From Sarcomyxa edulis (Eukaryota > Basidiomycota > Agaricomycetes > Agaricales > Mycenaceae): a stretch of 64,000 nt of DNA. The position numbers were made by a program, and so were the translations under genes. Under the pieces are notes generated by a model. It ran no database searches, was not told where the DNA came from, and saw nothing but the letters and a program-made list of their open reading frames with translations. Shown in pieces: positions 11,987 to 24,073 of this stretch. How positions within the stretch are numbered: position 1 is the stretch's first letter; each line of letters begins with the position of its first letter. Location of the stretch: assembly GCA_009761415.1 (NCBI GenBank), contig QUOL01000003.1, positions 2,418,001 through 2,482,000 of the forward strand. The letters are read 5' to 3'.

Positions 11987-13451
11987 CTACCTAAACATCC
12001 TCAATGCCGGCGGAGGAACACCCCCCGTGGACAGCAGCTCTCTTTCGTGCATCCCAAATTGATCTGTCGTAATCGTCACTGGTTCCTCGTGGTGGAATCT
12101 TGGCAGGTAGATGGATGCCTTTGAACCTGGTTGGACAACGATTCGGATGACATACTGTGGATTGGAAGTCGTTTCATCACCATACAACGAAGACGGGGTT
12201 CACTACGAACCTTCACTTCAGCTATCCCCTCTATTCGCCAGGAACCCTCCCGTCCCGATTTCCCTGCTTGAATCACACCTTTTATCGTTGCAAACCCTTC
12301 TCTTTCCTCATCCAGAGATCGTACTTCGCCTTGCTGAATCACCATATCTCGCGCGCAAATCTCACCTTTTACTCCGAGGCTCCATATTCGTGTCCTTCTA
12401 ATCAAAGACAATCGCAGATGAGGAGCGTACAACTTCACCAAGGCAGGTGATTCGGGGCACATGATGTTTACGACGAATGGTATCAATTGACCGGAAGCGA
12501 AAGCATCGCAAGCAGGAATGGTTAACTAAATTGCAGGTCAGATCTTACATCGAAGATTCCCGAGTGGTATCAAACTCACAAATACTGCACTCGAGTGATC
12601 TGATAGCCCCTGTGGCGGTCTATGTTTCAGGTCTATATGGTTCCAAGATACCGATAGCTTCGAATTCTTCACATTTCCGTCGGTAGGTATCCGAAATAAT
12701 GACGAGGACGGGATTTTTCTCATGGGAGGTCCAGATGGCCTCGTTTTCGGTAGATACGAAATCAGGACGTCTTTCCTATTCAACATTTTTCCATTACTAA
12801 CGCATTGTAGCATCATCATTGCAAACATGACTCACGATTCGCGCCTACGAAATCCTTTCCGCGTCATGTTCACTCGAACCTTGTATACCACATCGCACGA
12901 GATACCGGGAAGGCAAGCACTATAAGAGGGTGGCAGAGGCGTCCAAAATTTCCCTCCAATACTACACTGCGCCGGGATATCAATGGAGAAGTCATGCGGG
13001 CTATCCCATCGAACAGAGCTCGTTTCCGCAGACTCTGGGGAATAGAGCGTAAGCGATCGCGAAACGAGAGGAACAGAAACATGTCCGACAGGTAGGCCTC
13101 GTTGTATCATCAGAGTCGTGATGTGTCCGTCAAGCTGTGCGCAAATGTGAGTCAAGTAGATCAGCTATATCATAACAAGCTTGGACTCACCGTTACTTTT
13201 ACTTCTCCCACATTCTTTCGTGAACCAACGAACGTAATCGAACCCTCGACAGTCCCGTTCAGACCATATGAAAGACCCCAGACGTGTTCCTTCAACCTGA
13301 TCCTCATGTGCGGAGTGTTAAACTCTCGAAAGGACGTCGAAGTGTCCTGAAAGACTCGTTCGCATGACTGTGCTTCAGCTGAATACGGTGGTACACTGAG
13401 GGAGTCTGTCGCATTGAAGTATGATGGTGCCGGCACGGTCCCTCTCTCCAT
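11987..13451 (-). CDS. Arrestin-like fold protein
   Basis: Probable arrestin-domain adaptor; such fungal proteins usually link membrane cargo to ubiquitin ligases, but this one has no PY motif that I can see. Exons 13191-13451, 12836-13134, 12652-12796, 12580-12609, 12211-12525, 11987-12154; 405 residues. It reads as two beta-sandwich halves: an N-terminal half (MRIRLKEHVWGLSYGLNGTV, then PHDFSIDIPAQ, LPPSYSACLPGISCDVVYKV) and a C-terminal half (LIPFVVNIMCPESPALVKLY, LSLIRRTRIW). One exon is only 30 bases. It lies 335 bases upstream of the DUF4045 gene on the same strand, with no functional link visible. Fold assignment is by pattern of the VVYKVRV and PFVVNI segments. Confidence 0.7.
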
Positions 13452-14140
13452 AATTCTGCGCCTGTGTAGAACGAGACGAGGAATTTGCGTACGTATTTCT
13501 CTATTGGAGTCTTATAACTGAATGTTCCGGTATATTCCCGAAACCTATTTCCCCAATACCTCGGTGTTCTGAGTCAGCTCTGAGTCACTTCAGTGTACTC
13601 TTACCTTTGGGAGAGATAATTGGTCGATAGAGCGCGTATTTGCAAAAAAGCCCTTATCATCGTCCCGGACCATAACACGGGATATCAATTGATCTGATAT
13701 CAAGCTATATCGGCAATCTATATTGCTAAAGCTCGGATCTTGATGATGTGATGCGAAGTCATTAGACGTGCAGTCTAAGTATTGTGCACGTGAAATCGAT
13801 TGAGCACTTGAAGTTGTTGAACATGGTGTGGCGCAACATACGCGCACTCTAGGGGGGCCTTTGTTTATCTTAATTGCCGTCCTCTAGTTGATCGGATTAC
13901 TATACTCTCTAAACCATCAATATTCGCATTGATCAAAACAATTCAAGAGTAGGAAAGTTACAAACGACAGTGTACGTTTTGCGTAGACGATGTGGAATAT
14001 AGCCACTGTAACCCGGTTCTGAGTACAATTAAGTCATCATCAGATTCACATGACACACTGTATATGAATTCGTTGGAATCAGCGGTGAACATCAGTGTAA
14101 CAGACGAGTTTCACTCACGGTCAAACTCTGTGTCATTTCA
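13452..14140. other. Intergenic, no gene seen
   Basis: Between the 3' end of the conserved unknown gene and the start of the arrestin-like gene. An 85-codon minus-strand frame at 13590-13847 has no recognisable sequence and was not accepted. Confidence 0.5.
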
Positions 14141-15378
14141 TCAGGGTTCACCGCTCATTCGTAGAGAGCTCTTGCGGTTGTTGACCATGAGAATGGAAGT
14201 GTAGTCAGATGTATGGAGAGTACGTGCGTCATGCCTGTCTCTATGCCATGAACTAGCGTCGACGGGACGCCGTGTATAACCTTCAACCCGTTTGACAAAC
14301 TCTCCCCAACTCGCACTCGCATCATTCCCATTCCTCTCGAACTCATCTCGCACAATCTGATGTGCTTTCTTCCAGACGCTCCGATGTCTGTGCACAGTGC
14401 TGTTCACATACCTGCACCCGAACACCCGCTCAAAGGCGCTCTTGTGAGTCATATGAGCCACGCCATGCGCGCCAGAGATGAGGTCGTCCATGGCGTGGAA
14501 TCCGGCCAACAATTCTGCGACGGTAAAGTCGCTAGGCCAGCGCTTGACTGGAGAGATTGGAGAATAAGCAATCACCTCCGTAGATGAATGAACGAGGTTC
14601 ACGTCGGTACGAGGTGGGTACAGGACCGCTGCCATCGAAATAAGATTAGAAGGGCTAGCGGTAGTAGATGCCGCCGGTTCTATGTCTTCTCGACTGAAGT
14701 ATCTCCGTAAAGTTATAGACCCCGGGGAAGTAGAAGCCTCGTGTTTGAAACTTTGTTCGACCATAGGCGATGTATATCTCTGTTTTGAAGACGATAATAT
14801 CTGCATCTCGAGCTCTTCCCTCAAGCCTAAGCATTCGTCCTCGCGAAAGCCTTCGAAGAGATTCTTCCGCGACCTATACAACAATCTCTGTTGACGTTCA
14901 ACAACGCGGACGCTCGCAATCGTGTGTTGTTCCCATTGCTGCAATTGCGTGTTATACGTGTCAAGATACGATGCTGGGGAAAGGCCGAGATCATGAACCA
15001 ATACGGGGAATTGTAACAGCTGGAAAAGCGGAAATGTTGGTATCGTTTGTCGAAGCCGAATTGGATGTGTATAGGCCTATGACAATTGTTGAAGACAAAG
15101 GAGACGACAATGGTAGGCGTAGCTCTCACTTTATACCAAAAGACCAAAGTCACAGAGCGCTGAAGTTGATAGAGCTGGCTCTGTGTTTCCTGTGCAATTT
15201 CGAGACTGGCGTCCGGCCTGGGAACAGCAATATCTCTCCTTTCTGGCGATGTAGCCCGAGGGCTTGGATTTTCCGTGGTTAGAGACTCGCTCTGGGGGGC
15301 GAGTGCGCCATCGAGAGAGTTGAGACCAGAAGGAACATGCGGTCGCCCTGAGTTCAATGGGTTTAGATATGTTTGCAT
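14141..15378 (-). CDS. Conserved basidiomycete protein of unknown function
   Basis: I do not recognise a characterised family. Exons 15130-15378 and 14141-15019 (phase 0 across a 110-base intron) give 375 residues. The N-terminal 80 residues are Ser/Pro-rich. The best conserved-looking part is residues about 250-340: PVKRWPSDFTVAELLAGFHAMDD..., then SAFERVFGCRYVNSTVHRHR and WKKAHQIVRDEF...WGEFVKRVEG, a compact helical, basic block that I recall in other Agaricomycete hypothetical proteins. The RYVxSTVxRHRxxWKKA segment could suit nucleic-acid or protein binding; this is a guess. The last 45 residues after VEGYTRR are irregular, so the true 3' end could differ. Confidence 0.6.
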
Positions 15379-16719
15379 CGTTGTGAGCTAGTGAGACGTT
15401 ATCGACCGGATTAGTATGAAGACAGCTATGGTGGATCCAGTGAGCGTCGAGACGGAAGGAGTTCGAACTGAATCGCCTGGGGTTGCAGAACAGCTCTACC
15501 CCCTCCAACTTCCCGAAGCAAGTGGCAAATCTTGAACCTTATCATTAGCGTGGCTCTACCGAATGCGTGAATGCTAAAAACACTTACTGTCAGCAGTTAA
15601 CGGTGTACCAGTGATGTGTTCGATCTCCAGATGTTGCAGGTCATTTTACTTATCAACCATAGAGTGGAAGACACTCAGGACAAGGACATAGATTCTGTGT
15701 GACGATACAGTCTGATCTCGGTCAGGGAAAAGGGTGCAAAGGTTTGTCGAAATGTCGAGCAGCGAGTTCTACCCAGCCCAGTGGTACATAGCGGGCGAAG
15801 ACACCAGATATAGAGCATGAGCATGAGCCATTGCTCCAGACAATCCAAAAACACCCATACATCTCACATCGCAGTAGACATGCTTCGAACCGCTGAATCT
15901 GCTGCTATGTATATCACGCTCAAGCCCTGATATGTCGCCTCGAAAAGTGTAAATTGGTGAGACAGCATCGATGTGAAGAGTTTCCAAGGGCATAGTGGAA
16001 AAGAGAACTTCGAGAGGGACAGATGAGAAATTTCGTTGAACGTTATCGAATCGAGTACTTGAAAACATGGTAAATCGGATCGACCAAGTCTGGACCAGGA
16101 TGGAAGTTTGCCCCCGGCGGTTGAAACAAGAGGCTAAGGACAGTGTTGACCGGAGTGGGGTAGACTGGGGTATATACCAAGAGTACAGGTCGCGCAGGAA
16201 CATTAAGTCCGGTGCAGTCGACGATCGTCAACCGTCGGGCCTACGCTGGCCTACGCAGCACTATGAAAATGGACGAAGTGAATGGTACGACGTTCACTTA
16301 TAAGATGGCTAGATCGTACGAGGCTCTCCAAGCAGAGACAGTAGGCTAAAAGTGCGATAGAGTGTACCACGACCCAGCTGAAAACATTAGAACAAAGCGA
16401 CAGAAAAAGACGAGAGAAATCTACCAGACCTGGTTTCTGAGATGAGCCAAGGGTCCCAATAATGAGTGGCATGAGAACTCGGTGAAGATGAGAGGCAGGA
16501 GGAATGCAGATGTCAGTGAAACCGCGCGAAACAACTGTCTCCGCAACAACGTCCATGCGGTTCGGATTTCTTCTTGTGAGAGGGCAGCTGATAAGGCCCA
16601 GGTCCCAACGCCCCCCGGCAGGTCTCAAGCTTCGGGGAGAAAGCTAATATATATCCAACCAAAGCCTATCTATAGGTGTATCTTGCCATTAGCGACACTG
16701 GCAGCTTGCTTCTTCTACG
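15379..16719. other. Intergenic 1.3 kb, no gene accepted
   Basis: Divergent gap between the conserved unknown gene (minus) and the SLC49-like carrier (plus). Open frames on the minus strand at 15769-16203 (144 codons), 16043-16231 and 16251-16628 give no family resemblance and could not be joined by convincing splice sites. A small gene here cannot be excluded. Confidence 0.45.
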
Positions 16720-18931
16720 ATGAAACCTACACCCATGGAGCTCAAAGACGTACAGAGAGCCCATACGTCTCTCGACTCACAGGCCCCAGAGGAATCGGAC
16801 TCAGCCCACAAAGAACAAGACAATGTCAATACCCTCTCTGTGGATAGCATCAACTCGGCTACACATGTTCAGTACAGGCTGTACAAGAGACGATTTTTCG
16901 GACTGTCGGGTTTTGTGCGTCTTTTCCTGTTGAGAGGTATACAATGATCACATCACCGACTTATCCTGTTCTATATAGGTAGTTCTGAATATCGTCGCAG
17001 GGATGACTTGGCCTTGGTTTGGTCCAATATCGAACAACAGTAAATAGCTCTCATGCATATCGCGTATCAAGCTCATCCATTTCTATAGTGGTTACGGAAT
17101 TTGGCATCACTTTGGATGAGGTGAATTGGTTGGGAAACATCGAATCATGTATCTATCTGCCTGTCGCAATCCTTGTTCCAATAGTTTGCTCTCGATATGG
17201 CATTCGAAGATGTGTGAGTGATCAAACAGATGCAGGAATGTAGAGACTAATCCCTCAACTCTTAGTGTGACATCGCGACTGTAGCATTGCTACTGTCGGC
17301 TTGGATTCGGTATGCTGGAACTGCACGTTCCCTACCAACCAGAGGAGCGTACGCCCTCCTGATATTAGGACAGGTACGACTACCAGATCTAAACGCATTC
17401 ACAAATATCTAAGTCTCAGACAATCAGTTCTTCGCGTCGATAGCACAACCCGTTTATCAGATACTGGGTCCAAAATATTCAGAAGTATGGTTCGATCTGA
17501 ATGGACGAACCACTGCCACTATGGTGATTGCCATAGGTCAGCGTCTAGCGTTACAACATATATCTCCCGTTGATGACCTTTCATTCTCTCCAGCTAACCC
17601 TATTGGAAGTGCCCTTGGTCAACTGATATCGCCACTTGTTGGTTCCACTAGGACATCAGTAAGTAATCGAAACAGTATACTCGTGTCCTCCAATCTTATG
17701 AGCAACAATCAGATCCTTGTTCTCGGTATTATATCCACCGCCGTGGTTCCTTTCAACTTCCTCATAGGTTCTGCGCCGCCTTCTCCTCCGAGTGCGTGTT
17801 CGTCCCTCCTCACCTACAGTTTTCCTCATTGTCATCATTCTCTAGCATATGCTGGATCGAAGAAATCTCCGCCTATCATGTCCCTTCTCCGAGCTATGAT
17901 CGGAAAGAAGACATCTCGCGATGCCTACATGACCCGCCGAGAACGACTCGACTTCTTCATTCTTACGATGTTGTTTGGGGTGCTAGTCGCCGCGTAAGAT
18001 TCCTCCTTACCTTGACTACAATTACCGTATCCTCATCTACGCATACAGGACTAACACTTTCGGAATCCTCACCAACGAGATTCTGGTACGTACCGCAAAT
18101 TGATCATAGAGCTATACCCCTGAACAATGCCACTCTAGGGACCTGCTGGTTATTCCTCCGACCTTAGTGGGATAATGGGTGCATGTCTCCTACTCTCTGG
18201 GATCGTCGCGGCCATCGTCACCGCACCCCTCTTCGACCGAGTCTTCACTCACCATCTAGCCATTACGATCAAATTGATCGTCCCCATTCTAGCTGGAACA
18301 TGGTTATCCCTCATATGGGCCGGTATGTACATTCTCGTCAATGGCTCACCGAAGGAATTACTAATGCCAGTCTTCTCTCTTCCTTTCCTTCCCGAAAGTC
18401 AAGCCAAATGACACTGCCGGCTTGTTTGTGATCATGGTCTTGCTGGGAGTGACTGGGGTCACAATATTACCCGTGGCTCTGGAACTTGGATGTGAACTGA
18501 CAAGAAATGCAGATGGAAGCTCTGCAATTCTCTGGTTCTCGTACGTCTCATATTTCAGCCTCATACTCATCGTGGCATCCCGTCTAAATAATGCCACCGA
18601 TTTTCCCCAACAGTGATAACGTATTCTCTATCATATTTGTACTCGGTGCGTGCAAAGACATGACATACTTGCCCTCTGAGTGGTCTCCTGACTTCCTTTA
18701 CCTCCGTACTCAGTTCAAGGAGCCCTGCGTGCCGGCAAAGACGCCACTCCCCCACTAAACATGCGCAATAGTCTCATTTTCAATGCCGTTTTCGTCATAG
18801 TTTTTTCATCGACTGTCTTCCTCATTCAAGGACACCAGAAGCGAAAGGAGTTGGACGAAGCAAAGAAGGCGCAACAAACAACGAGTGAGTTGCCGCCTAG
18901 AGGGGATCATAATGACGCCCAGGAAGCGTAA
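16720..18931 (+). CDS. MFS transporter, SLC49 (FLVCR/DIRC2)-like
   Basis: Integral membrane carrier of the major facilitator superfamily, about 510 residues, 12 transmembrane segments expected; the substrate in fungi is unknown (animal relatives move haem or other small cations). About 13 exons, all junctions in phase. Seen: YRLYKRRFFGLSGF before the first helix, GMTWPWFGPISNN, EFGITLDEVNWLGNI, SRYGIRRC (loop 2-3), AWIRYAGTARSLPTRGAY, NPIGSALGQLISPLVG, a central cytosolic loop with AGSKKSPP, then SDLSGIMGACLLLSGIVAAI and LPVALELGCELTRNADGSS. A charged tail (QKRKELDEAKKAQQ) closes the protein. It belongs to a fungal branch of SLC49-type proteins by pattern; clade placement needs a tree. Confidence 0.85.
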
Positions 18932-19144
18932 ATGAAGAAGGAACTGTAATTGTGTTTTTGTTGTTTGCTGTATGTATACCGCGTTTTCCTCTTTCGTTGT
19001 ATACCCAGGTGTTGTCGTTGTTACTGTCGTCGCTGTTATTACAATAATTACTTTAGAGTATCTCCCGTTACGCCGCTAGGCTCTGGGACCACAAATATGC
19101 TATGACCTGAATCGTAGAGCAGCATCATCGCATGCTTTTGAACA

Positions 19145-21036
19145 TTACCCGTTGTCCTTTTTGAAACCTTGAAAATACTTTTCACGAAAGTCTTTGTGTG
19201 CAGGAACGTGACTGTCCTCTTCAGATATTTCCGGCGGCGTATCGAAAGTAGGCGGGGGATACTGAGATGTCGTAGTCTTTCTGATTGTTACCAGCTGATG
19301 AAGAAGCCAAAATCATCAGCGCCACACGTTCACACGTCAGCAGATCTACTGCAAAATATAAAGATAGACATACCCTTCGACCCCATGACCCGAAGTCTTG
19401 CAAGGAGTTCGCGATGACCTCCATACCTTCGCAAAGCATGGTTGAGACATCCAATTCAGCGTACTCATCAGTGATGGTAGGCAGGAAGAATACGAGACGG
19501 CCATTTGGTTTTAGTAGGTATCGGGCTAAAACGACGAGGTCGGATGCGAGATGAGACAGCTCGTATGGCTTCGTTGGAGGGATGTATGGCTGATTATCAC
19601 TGCGAGGTCTGATCAGAGTGATGTGAAAATTCTTGACAAGAAAACACCCACGGTCTTTTGTATCCTGAAATTGCAGCAGCGTGTTCAGCGGTGCGTTCTT
19701 TTTTCCGTCCGAGCCTTTTGGCTCCTGCTCTGACGCCATCTATACCATAAAATCAATCAATCGTCCGTTGCAGGACTGACATGTTTCTTACATGGTGGGT
19801 CTGTGACGATTGCATCGAAGAGTTCACCGCATCGCCAAGGATTCTGAGTCACGTCAAACGTGCATAGATCAATAATTCTAGAAGCAACTTTGTATTGCGT
19901 CGCTGCGCGAATGACGCCGGGAGGCTTTCCTATAAAGCGTGCTGTCAGGATTGCAGGCACAAAAAATTAAGAGTGACAGTACCTTTGCCTCTCATTTGAC
20001 GACCGTCGATGTCGGAGCCGAAAATTTGAGCGCCAAAATGTGCAGTCGGCTTATTGAAGTGAGTCGAATGTCAGTGATGATATGACAGCGGTGAAGATTT
20101 AGGCTGACATATGCTGTACTCCCAGTTCCCATGAATGGATCGTATATGAATTTACCTGGTGCAGCCTGCGCGCAGAAAAAAAGAGTCAATGAAGGCACGC
20201 AGGCATATCAATGAAGGGACGACTTACTAGCGTTTGATTAGCCATCAGGAGAGATATCTCAGCTTCCATGCTTGTATTCCCGTAATAAACGCGTTTCTTC
20301 ACCTCGAATTTGGGAATGAGCGACCGAGCAGAACCTTCTTCGATCTAATTGGATGCGAGAGGACAGCAAATCAGCCACATAGCAGTCTCGATGTACACGA
20401 CGAACGTACCAACCTGCCAAAATAGACCCGTTTGAAAAGACCATCTCCGTCATGTCTTTCTCGCGTAGCCCCATGCCGAGTGATATCTATCGACAATCAG
20501 TCAGTACTATCGATGTCCAAATCAGTGCCACAGAGGCGTACATTCTTCGAAGCAGCCAAAGGTAACTTCTGGATTCTTCATATCGATTATGCCATTGAGG
20601 TTCATGTATCCAAAATCTTCCATGAGTTCACGCTGCCGTGCTTGCGGTATCGTGTGGTTGAAGGAGGTAATGGAGAACTTGAAGGATGTGTCTGTATAAC
20701 GAGACCATCTCGACGAATTTGCACGATTTTCGGCATGAAGTTCCTCGTAATGAGACCCTTGCCCGTAAAACTCGTAAACCGATCTTCGACCAAACGTCAA
20801 CACAAGATCATGGATACAATTGCCAAAACACACTTGATCAATATGCACCTCCTAGCCAGGATACGCGCATGCTCCTCTGATTCCAAGTCCAGCATCATGA
20901 AAGGGATACTAATGTCTGGTGGCGCAGCATCAGGATAGACGATCGAGAAACCATGGAGCTCCGAGATAGATTGCAGTTCAGGTATCCTAAATTCGTGGTG
21001 AACTTGAGCGAAGATGAACAGATAACGGGTAAGCAT
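19145..21036 (-). CDS. TRM11: tRNA (guanine(10)-N2)-methyltransferase catalytic subunit
   Basis: Catalytic partner of Trm112; makes m2G at position 10 of tRNAs in the cytoplasm. About ten exons with phases that all fit, roughly 460 residues. It starts MLTRYLFIFAQVHHEFRIPE, typical of Trm11. The N-terminal THUMP-related region holds VYEFYGQGSHYEEL and FKFSITSFNHTIPQARQREL; then FKRVYFGR. The Rossmann-fold methyltransferase half has YDPFMGTGSTAY (AdoMet motif I), GAQIFGSDIDGRQMRGKGK, DAIVTDPPYGVRAGAKRLG (catalytic DPPY) and KPYELSHLASDLVVLARYLL. A 60-residue tail follows GSWGRR. It shares a 234-base divergent promoter with the UROD/MetE gene. Confidence 0.92.
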
Positions 21037-21270
21037 CGAGTGCCAGGGCCAAGTGTAGTAGGCGAAGTGCTTGAAGTGCTTGAAGAAGGGGTTGATGAGG
21101 AGGCTAAAAAGGAGTCTGTTTCTGTCCAAGCATCATGTGTACAGACGCCTGCCTTCTCAGCAACAAACCGCTTCTATCATATCGATATCTTTGACATATC
21201 CGGATTCGAATCGATATATATAAACAATTGAAACATATGGGCGTGGAGATGTTCCTGTTCTACCCACAAA

Positions 21271-23109
21271 ATGTCCCTACATCTGAACCCTCCCTTTCGT
21301 GCTGAGCATATCGGATCACTCCTTCGACCGGAACAACTGTACAACAAAAGACTGCTTTTCTCGCAGAAAAAGTGCTCACTGGAAGAGCTGAGGAGCGAAG
21401 AAGATGGGGCCATTGACGGGGTTGTGAAGCTACAGCAAGATGCTGGTATAAAGACTATAACGGACGGTGAACTGCGAAGGTCAGTCTCGCAACTTCTTTG
21501 TCAAGTTCACGACGCTGATGGGTCCACTCGTAGAGCATATTTCTTCGAGGGCGTTTTCGACAATCTGGATGGCATGACCTACATTCCCAATCGTAAGGTT
21601 GTCTCTCCCGTCCCAACTTCGATACTTAGCTCGTTCTGGTAGGCCCGATAATGGATTTCAAGGTATATACAGCAGCACACGAATGTTGGCGGCAATCTGC
21701 TAAAAATATCACGGTAGTCCTACATTCCGCATATCGAGCAGCTTCTCGCTGCAGGCATCACGGCGACACCCACGGTGCACTGCACAGTGAGTTCGGGTCT
21801 CCGGTGTTGTGCTATGCCACTAACAGTCGTCATAGGGCAAAATCAAGCGAAGACAGCCTTTCTACAAGAAGCAGTTTGAATACCTTAAGAGCATCGTCGC
21901 TCCAGAAGTACTTCCTCCCCGCTCCTACGATGCATATTTGGCAACTAATGAGACCTCATCTCAGGATGTCAAAAATATCAAAATAACGATGTGTAGCCCA
22001 TCGTGGTTCCACCAATTCAACGGTCCTGAGACTTATGATCTTTCCGTATACAAGAATGACGGTATGTTCATATCCATAACATGCAAACAGACGCGTAGAA
22101 TCCGATCGACCTCTCAGACGAGTACTTCGACGCCCTGGGCGTTGTATACCGCGAAGAGATCAAAGAATTGTATGATCTTGGGTGCCGTGAGTCCTCTTGA
22201 TCCATTCCGTCCGTATATTTTTTTTACCACTAGCACACGTGTAGGCCATTTACAAATCGACGATCCCGCGTTCTGCTATTTCTGTAATGAGAACATGATC
22301 GAAACCATGGAGAAAGCTGGCGTCGATCATAGCACTCTTCTCGACACTTACATTCGTGCCATCAACGTGTGTTTCCAAGGTCGTCCTGAGGATCTGACCG
22401 TTGGGGTTCATATGTGTCGCGGTAATTATAAGGTTGATTGACCATTCTTTTCTTGTATCATCCGACTAAAAATGTACTTTGCCAGGGTGGAGTACACTTC
22501 AGCGAAGGGCCTTACGATCGTATTGCTGAGAAAGTCTTTAACACCCTCGATGTGGATGCGTTCTACGTGGGTACATCGATTTCTCCCACAGGTATTTTCC
22601 CTGATCGAGATCTCGCAGCTCGAATACGATACGGACCGAGCAGGAGATTTCTCTGCCTTGAAATACATGCCCAACAATAAAACCGTTGTTCTGGGGCTCG
22701 TTACGACGAAAAGCCCAAAGGTAGGTGTTGAACTATACATGAAATTTTCGACGTTAACATTGATTTGAATAGCTCGAAAGTATGGAACATCTCAAAGCGC
22801 GAGTCAACGAGGCCGCTGAGGTAATGTCATTTGGAAATTCGAACAGAACCAAGGAGGCTGCTTTGAATCAGTGAGTAGAAAGTTGGTCAGAAATTCACTC
22901 TCGCTGATCTGAATCTTTCCTTTCCATAGAATCTGTATCAGCACTCAATGCGGATTCGCGTCCGGGTGGGAGGGGAATCCACTTACGGAAGATGTGATTA
23001 TTTCAGTCTTATTGATTCCCAAAAGATAATGAAGCTAATATTAGTTCAGGATGAGAGGAAGAAGCTCTCTCTCCTCGTGGAAGCGGCGAAGCAGATCTGG
23101 CCTAACTGA
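21271..23109 (+). CDS. UROD/MetE-like (cobalamin-independent methionine synthase family) protein
   Basis: TIM-barrel protein related to the C-terminal half of MetE; about 400 residues, so it lacks the MetE N-terminal domain. About 12 exons. It begins PPFRAEHIGSLLRPEQL, then TDGELRR, GKIKRRQPFYKKQFEYLKS, MCSPSWFHQFNG, VYKNDDEYFDALG and LQIDDPAFCYFC. Putative zinc ligands are kept: His-x-Cys in VGVHMCRGNYKGGVHFSEG and a second Cys in STQCGFASGWEGNPL. It ends KLSLLVEAAKQIWPN, the usual end of this family. The splice after YKND uses the acceptor just before ACGAG, which restores the family sequence. Many fungal relatives have unproven substrates, so methionine synthesis is not claimed. Confidence 0.88.
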
Positions 23110-23600
23110 AAAACCAGAAATCTATCATCAAAATCTTGTAAGAAGCAAAATGACCAATTTATCATCTTTCCTGCTCGAATTCTCGGGATATTCAGTCTAT
23201 CTACACTTGGTATGACAGTGATCCTTGCGGCTATACCACTGGTGGTATACTTTGGCAAGAGACCGTCGGGCTCGAGACCGGTGTGGAATGACCAAAATGC
23301 CATTATGATTCCAAGCTTTCGGTATACGCAAGCAGTCTAAACCTAGTCTGAAGCCATATGTTATCCAACGGCTGCATGAATTGGAATGATGGAGTGCATC
23401 AACGAGTGAGTCTTGTTCAGTTGTGGATAATGGCGGAATCATTTGACATCCCTCACCAGAACTACTACTAGTTTCCAATACCAAACTTTGCTACGCCGAA
23501 TTCAGACTAAGCAATGGCAGATGTATCCCGATTGCTTCGCGATATTCTCCTCGCCGTGGCTCCATTGGTGATTCAGATCTCAGAGCCGATACTGAGAGTG

Positions 23601-23607
23601 TATATAA
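23601..23607 (+). promoter_or_regulatory. TATA box of the small secreted protein gene
   Basis: TATATAA lies about 175 bases before ATG 23777. Between them is a stretch with intron-like ends (GT near 23659, pyrimidine-rich, AG near 23731) that could be a 5' UTR intron. Confidence 0.4.
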
Positions 23608-23776
23608 ACTAGCGGACTGTCCGGTCTCCTTTATCATTTTACCCCAGCTTAGTTTCGGTGAGTGCTTTTACGTCCCTATCTGTAAAGTCTGACACTATCC
23701 ATTCTCAATATGCTTCCTCGAAGGCGTCCAGGTTTGTCGACTACATCTTGCGTGTCCCCAAAACCCGATCTAATCA

Positions 23777-24073
23777 ATGTCTCACGCTGGAAGAATCATG
23801 CAATACATTTCCGTCCTTCGTGCTCTCACCTTCTGGTTCGCGATAGCACCTGCACATGGGCTCATATGCAGATGCTATAATGGTCTTCACTTTGTGAACA
23901 AACACGGGACCACACAGTGTTGCGACGAAGTCCACAAAGAGATATACTCGGGTAGCGGGTCGATTTTTTCGAAATTCAGTTGTGATGTTGGTCCCGACGA
24001 GCACATGCAAGACGAGTTCGAAGGGTGCTGTATTCGCCGTCAATTCACGCTCTACAGCGACATGTGTGTCTGA
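23777..24073 (+). CDS. Small secreted cysteine-rich protein (effector-like)
   Basis: A single-exon frame of 98 residues. The first 28 residues form a signal peptide (charged start, hydrophobic core ALTFWFAIAPAHG); an internal ATG at 23798 gives a more standard leader. The mature part is about 70 residues with eight cysteines arranged C-x-C, CC, C, CC, C (LICRCY, TQCCDE, FSCDV, EGCCIRR, DMCV), so four disulfides are likely. The spacing differs from hydrophobins, where the first cysteine is isolated and followed by CC. Short secreted Cys-rich proteins of this type are common in plant-associated and wood-decay fungi; function here is unknown. A strong TATA box lies upstream. Confidence 0.7.
   Translation: MSHAGRIMQYISVLRALTFWFAIAPAHGLICRCYNGLHFVNKHGTTQCCDEVHKEIYSGSGSIFSKFSCDVGPDEHMQDEFEGCCIRRQFTLYSDMCV

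Noticed and set aside
13590..13847. 85-codon minus-strand frame
   Set aside because: Not recognisable as protein and isolated in an intergenic gap.
15769..16203. 144-codon minus-strand frame between the conserved unknown and the MFS gene
   Set aside because: No family resemblance, no supporting splice structure; kept only as an unresolved interval.
22079..22114. Acceptor at 22115 for the UROD/MetE intron
   Set aside because: Gives a 37-base intron and shifts frame; the acceptor 19 bases further restores KNDDEYFDALG.
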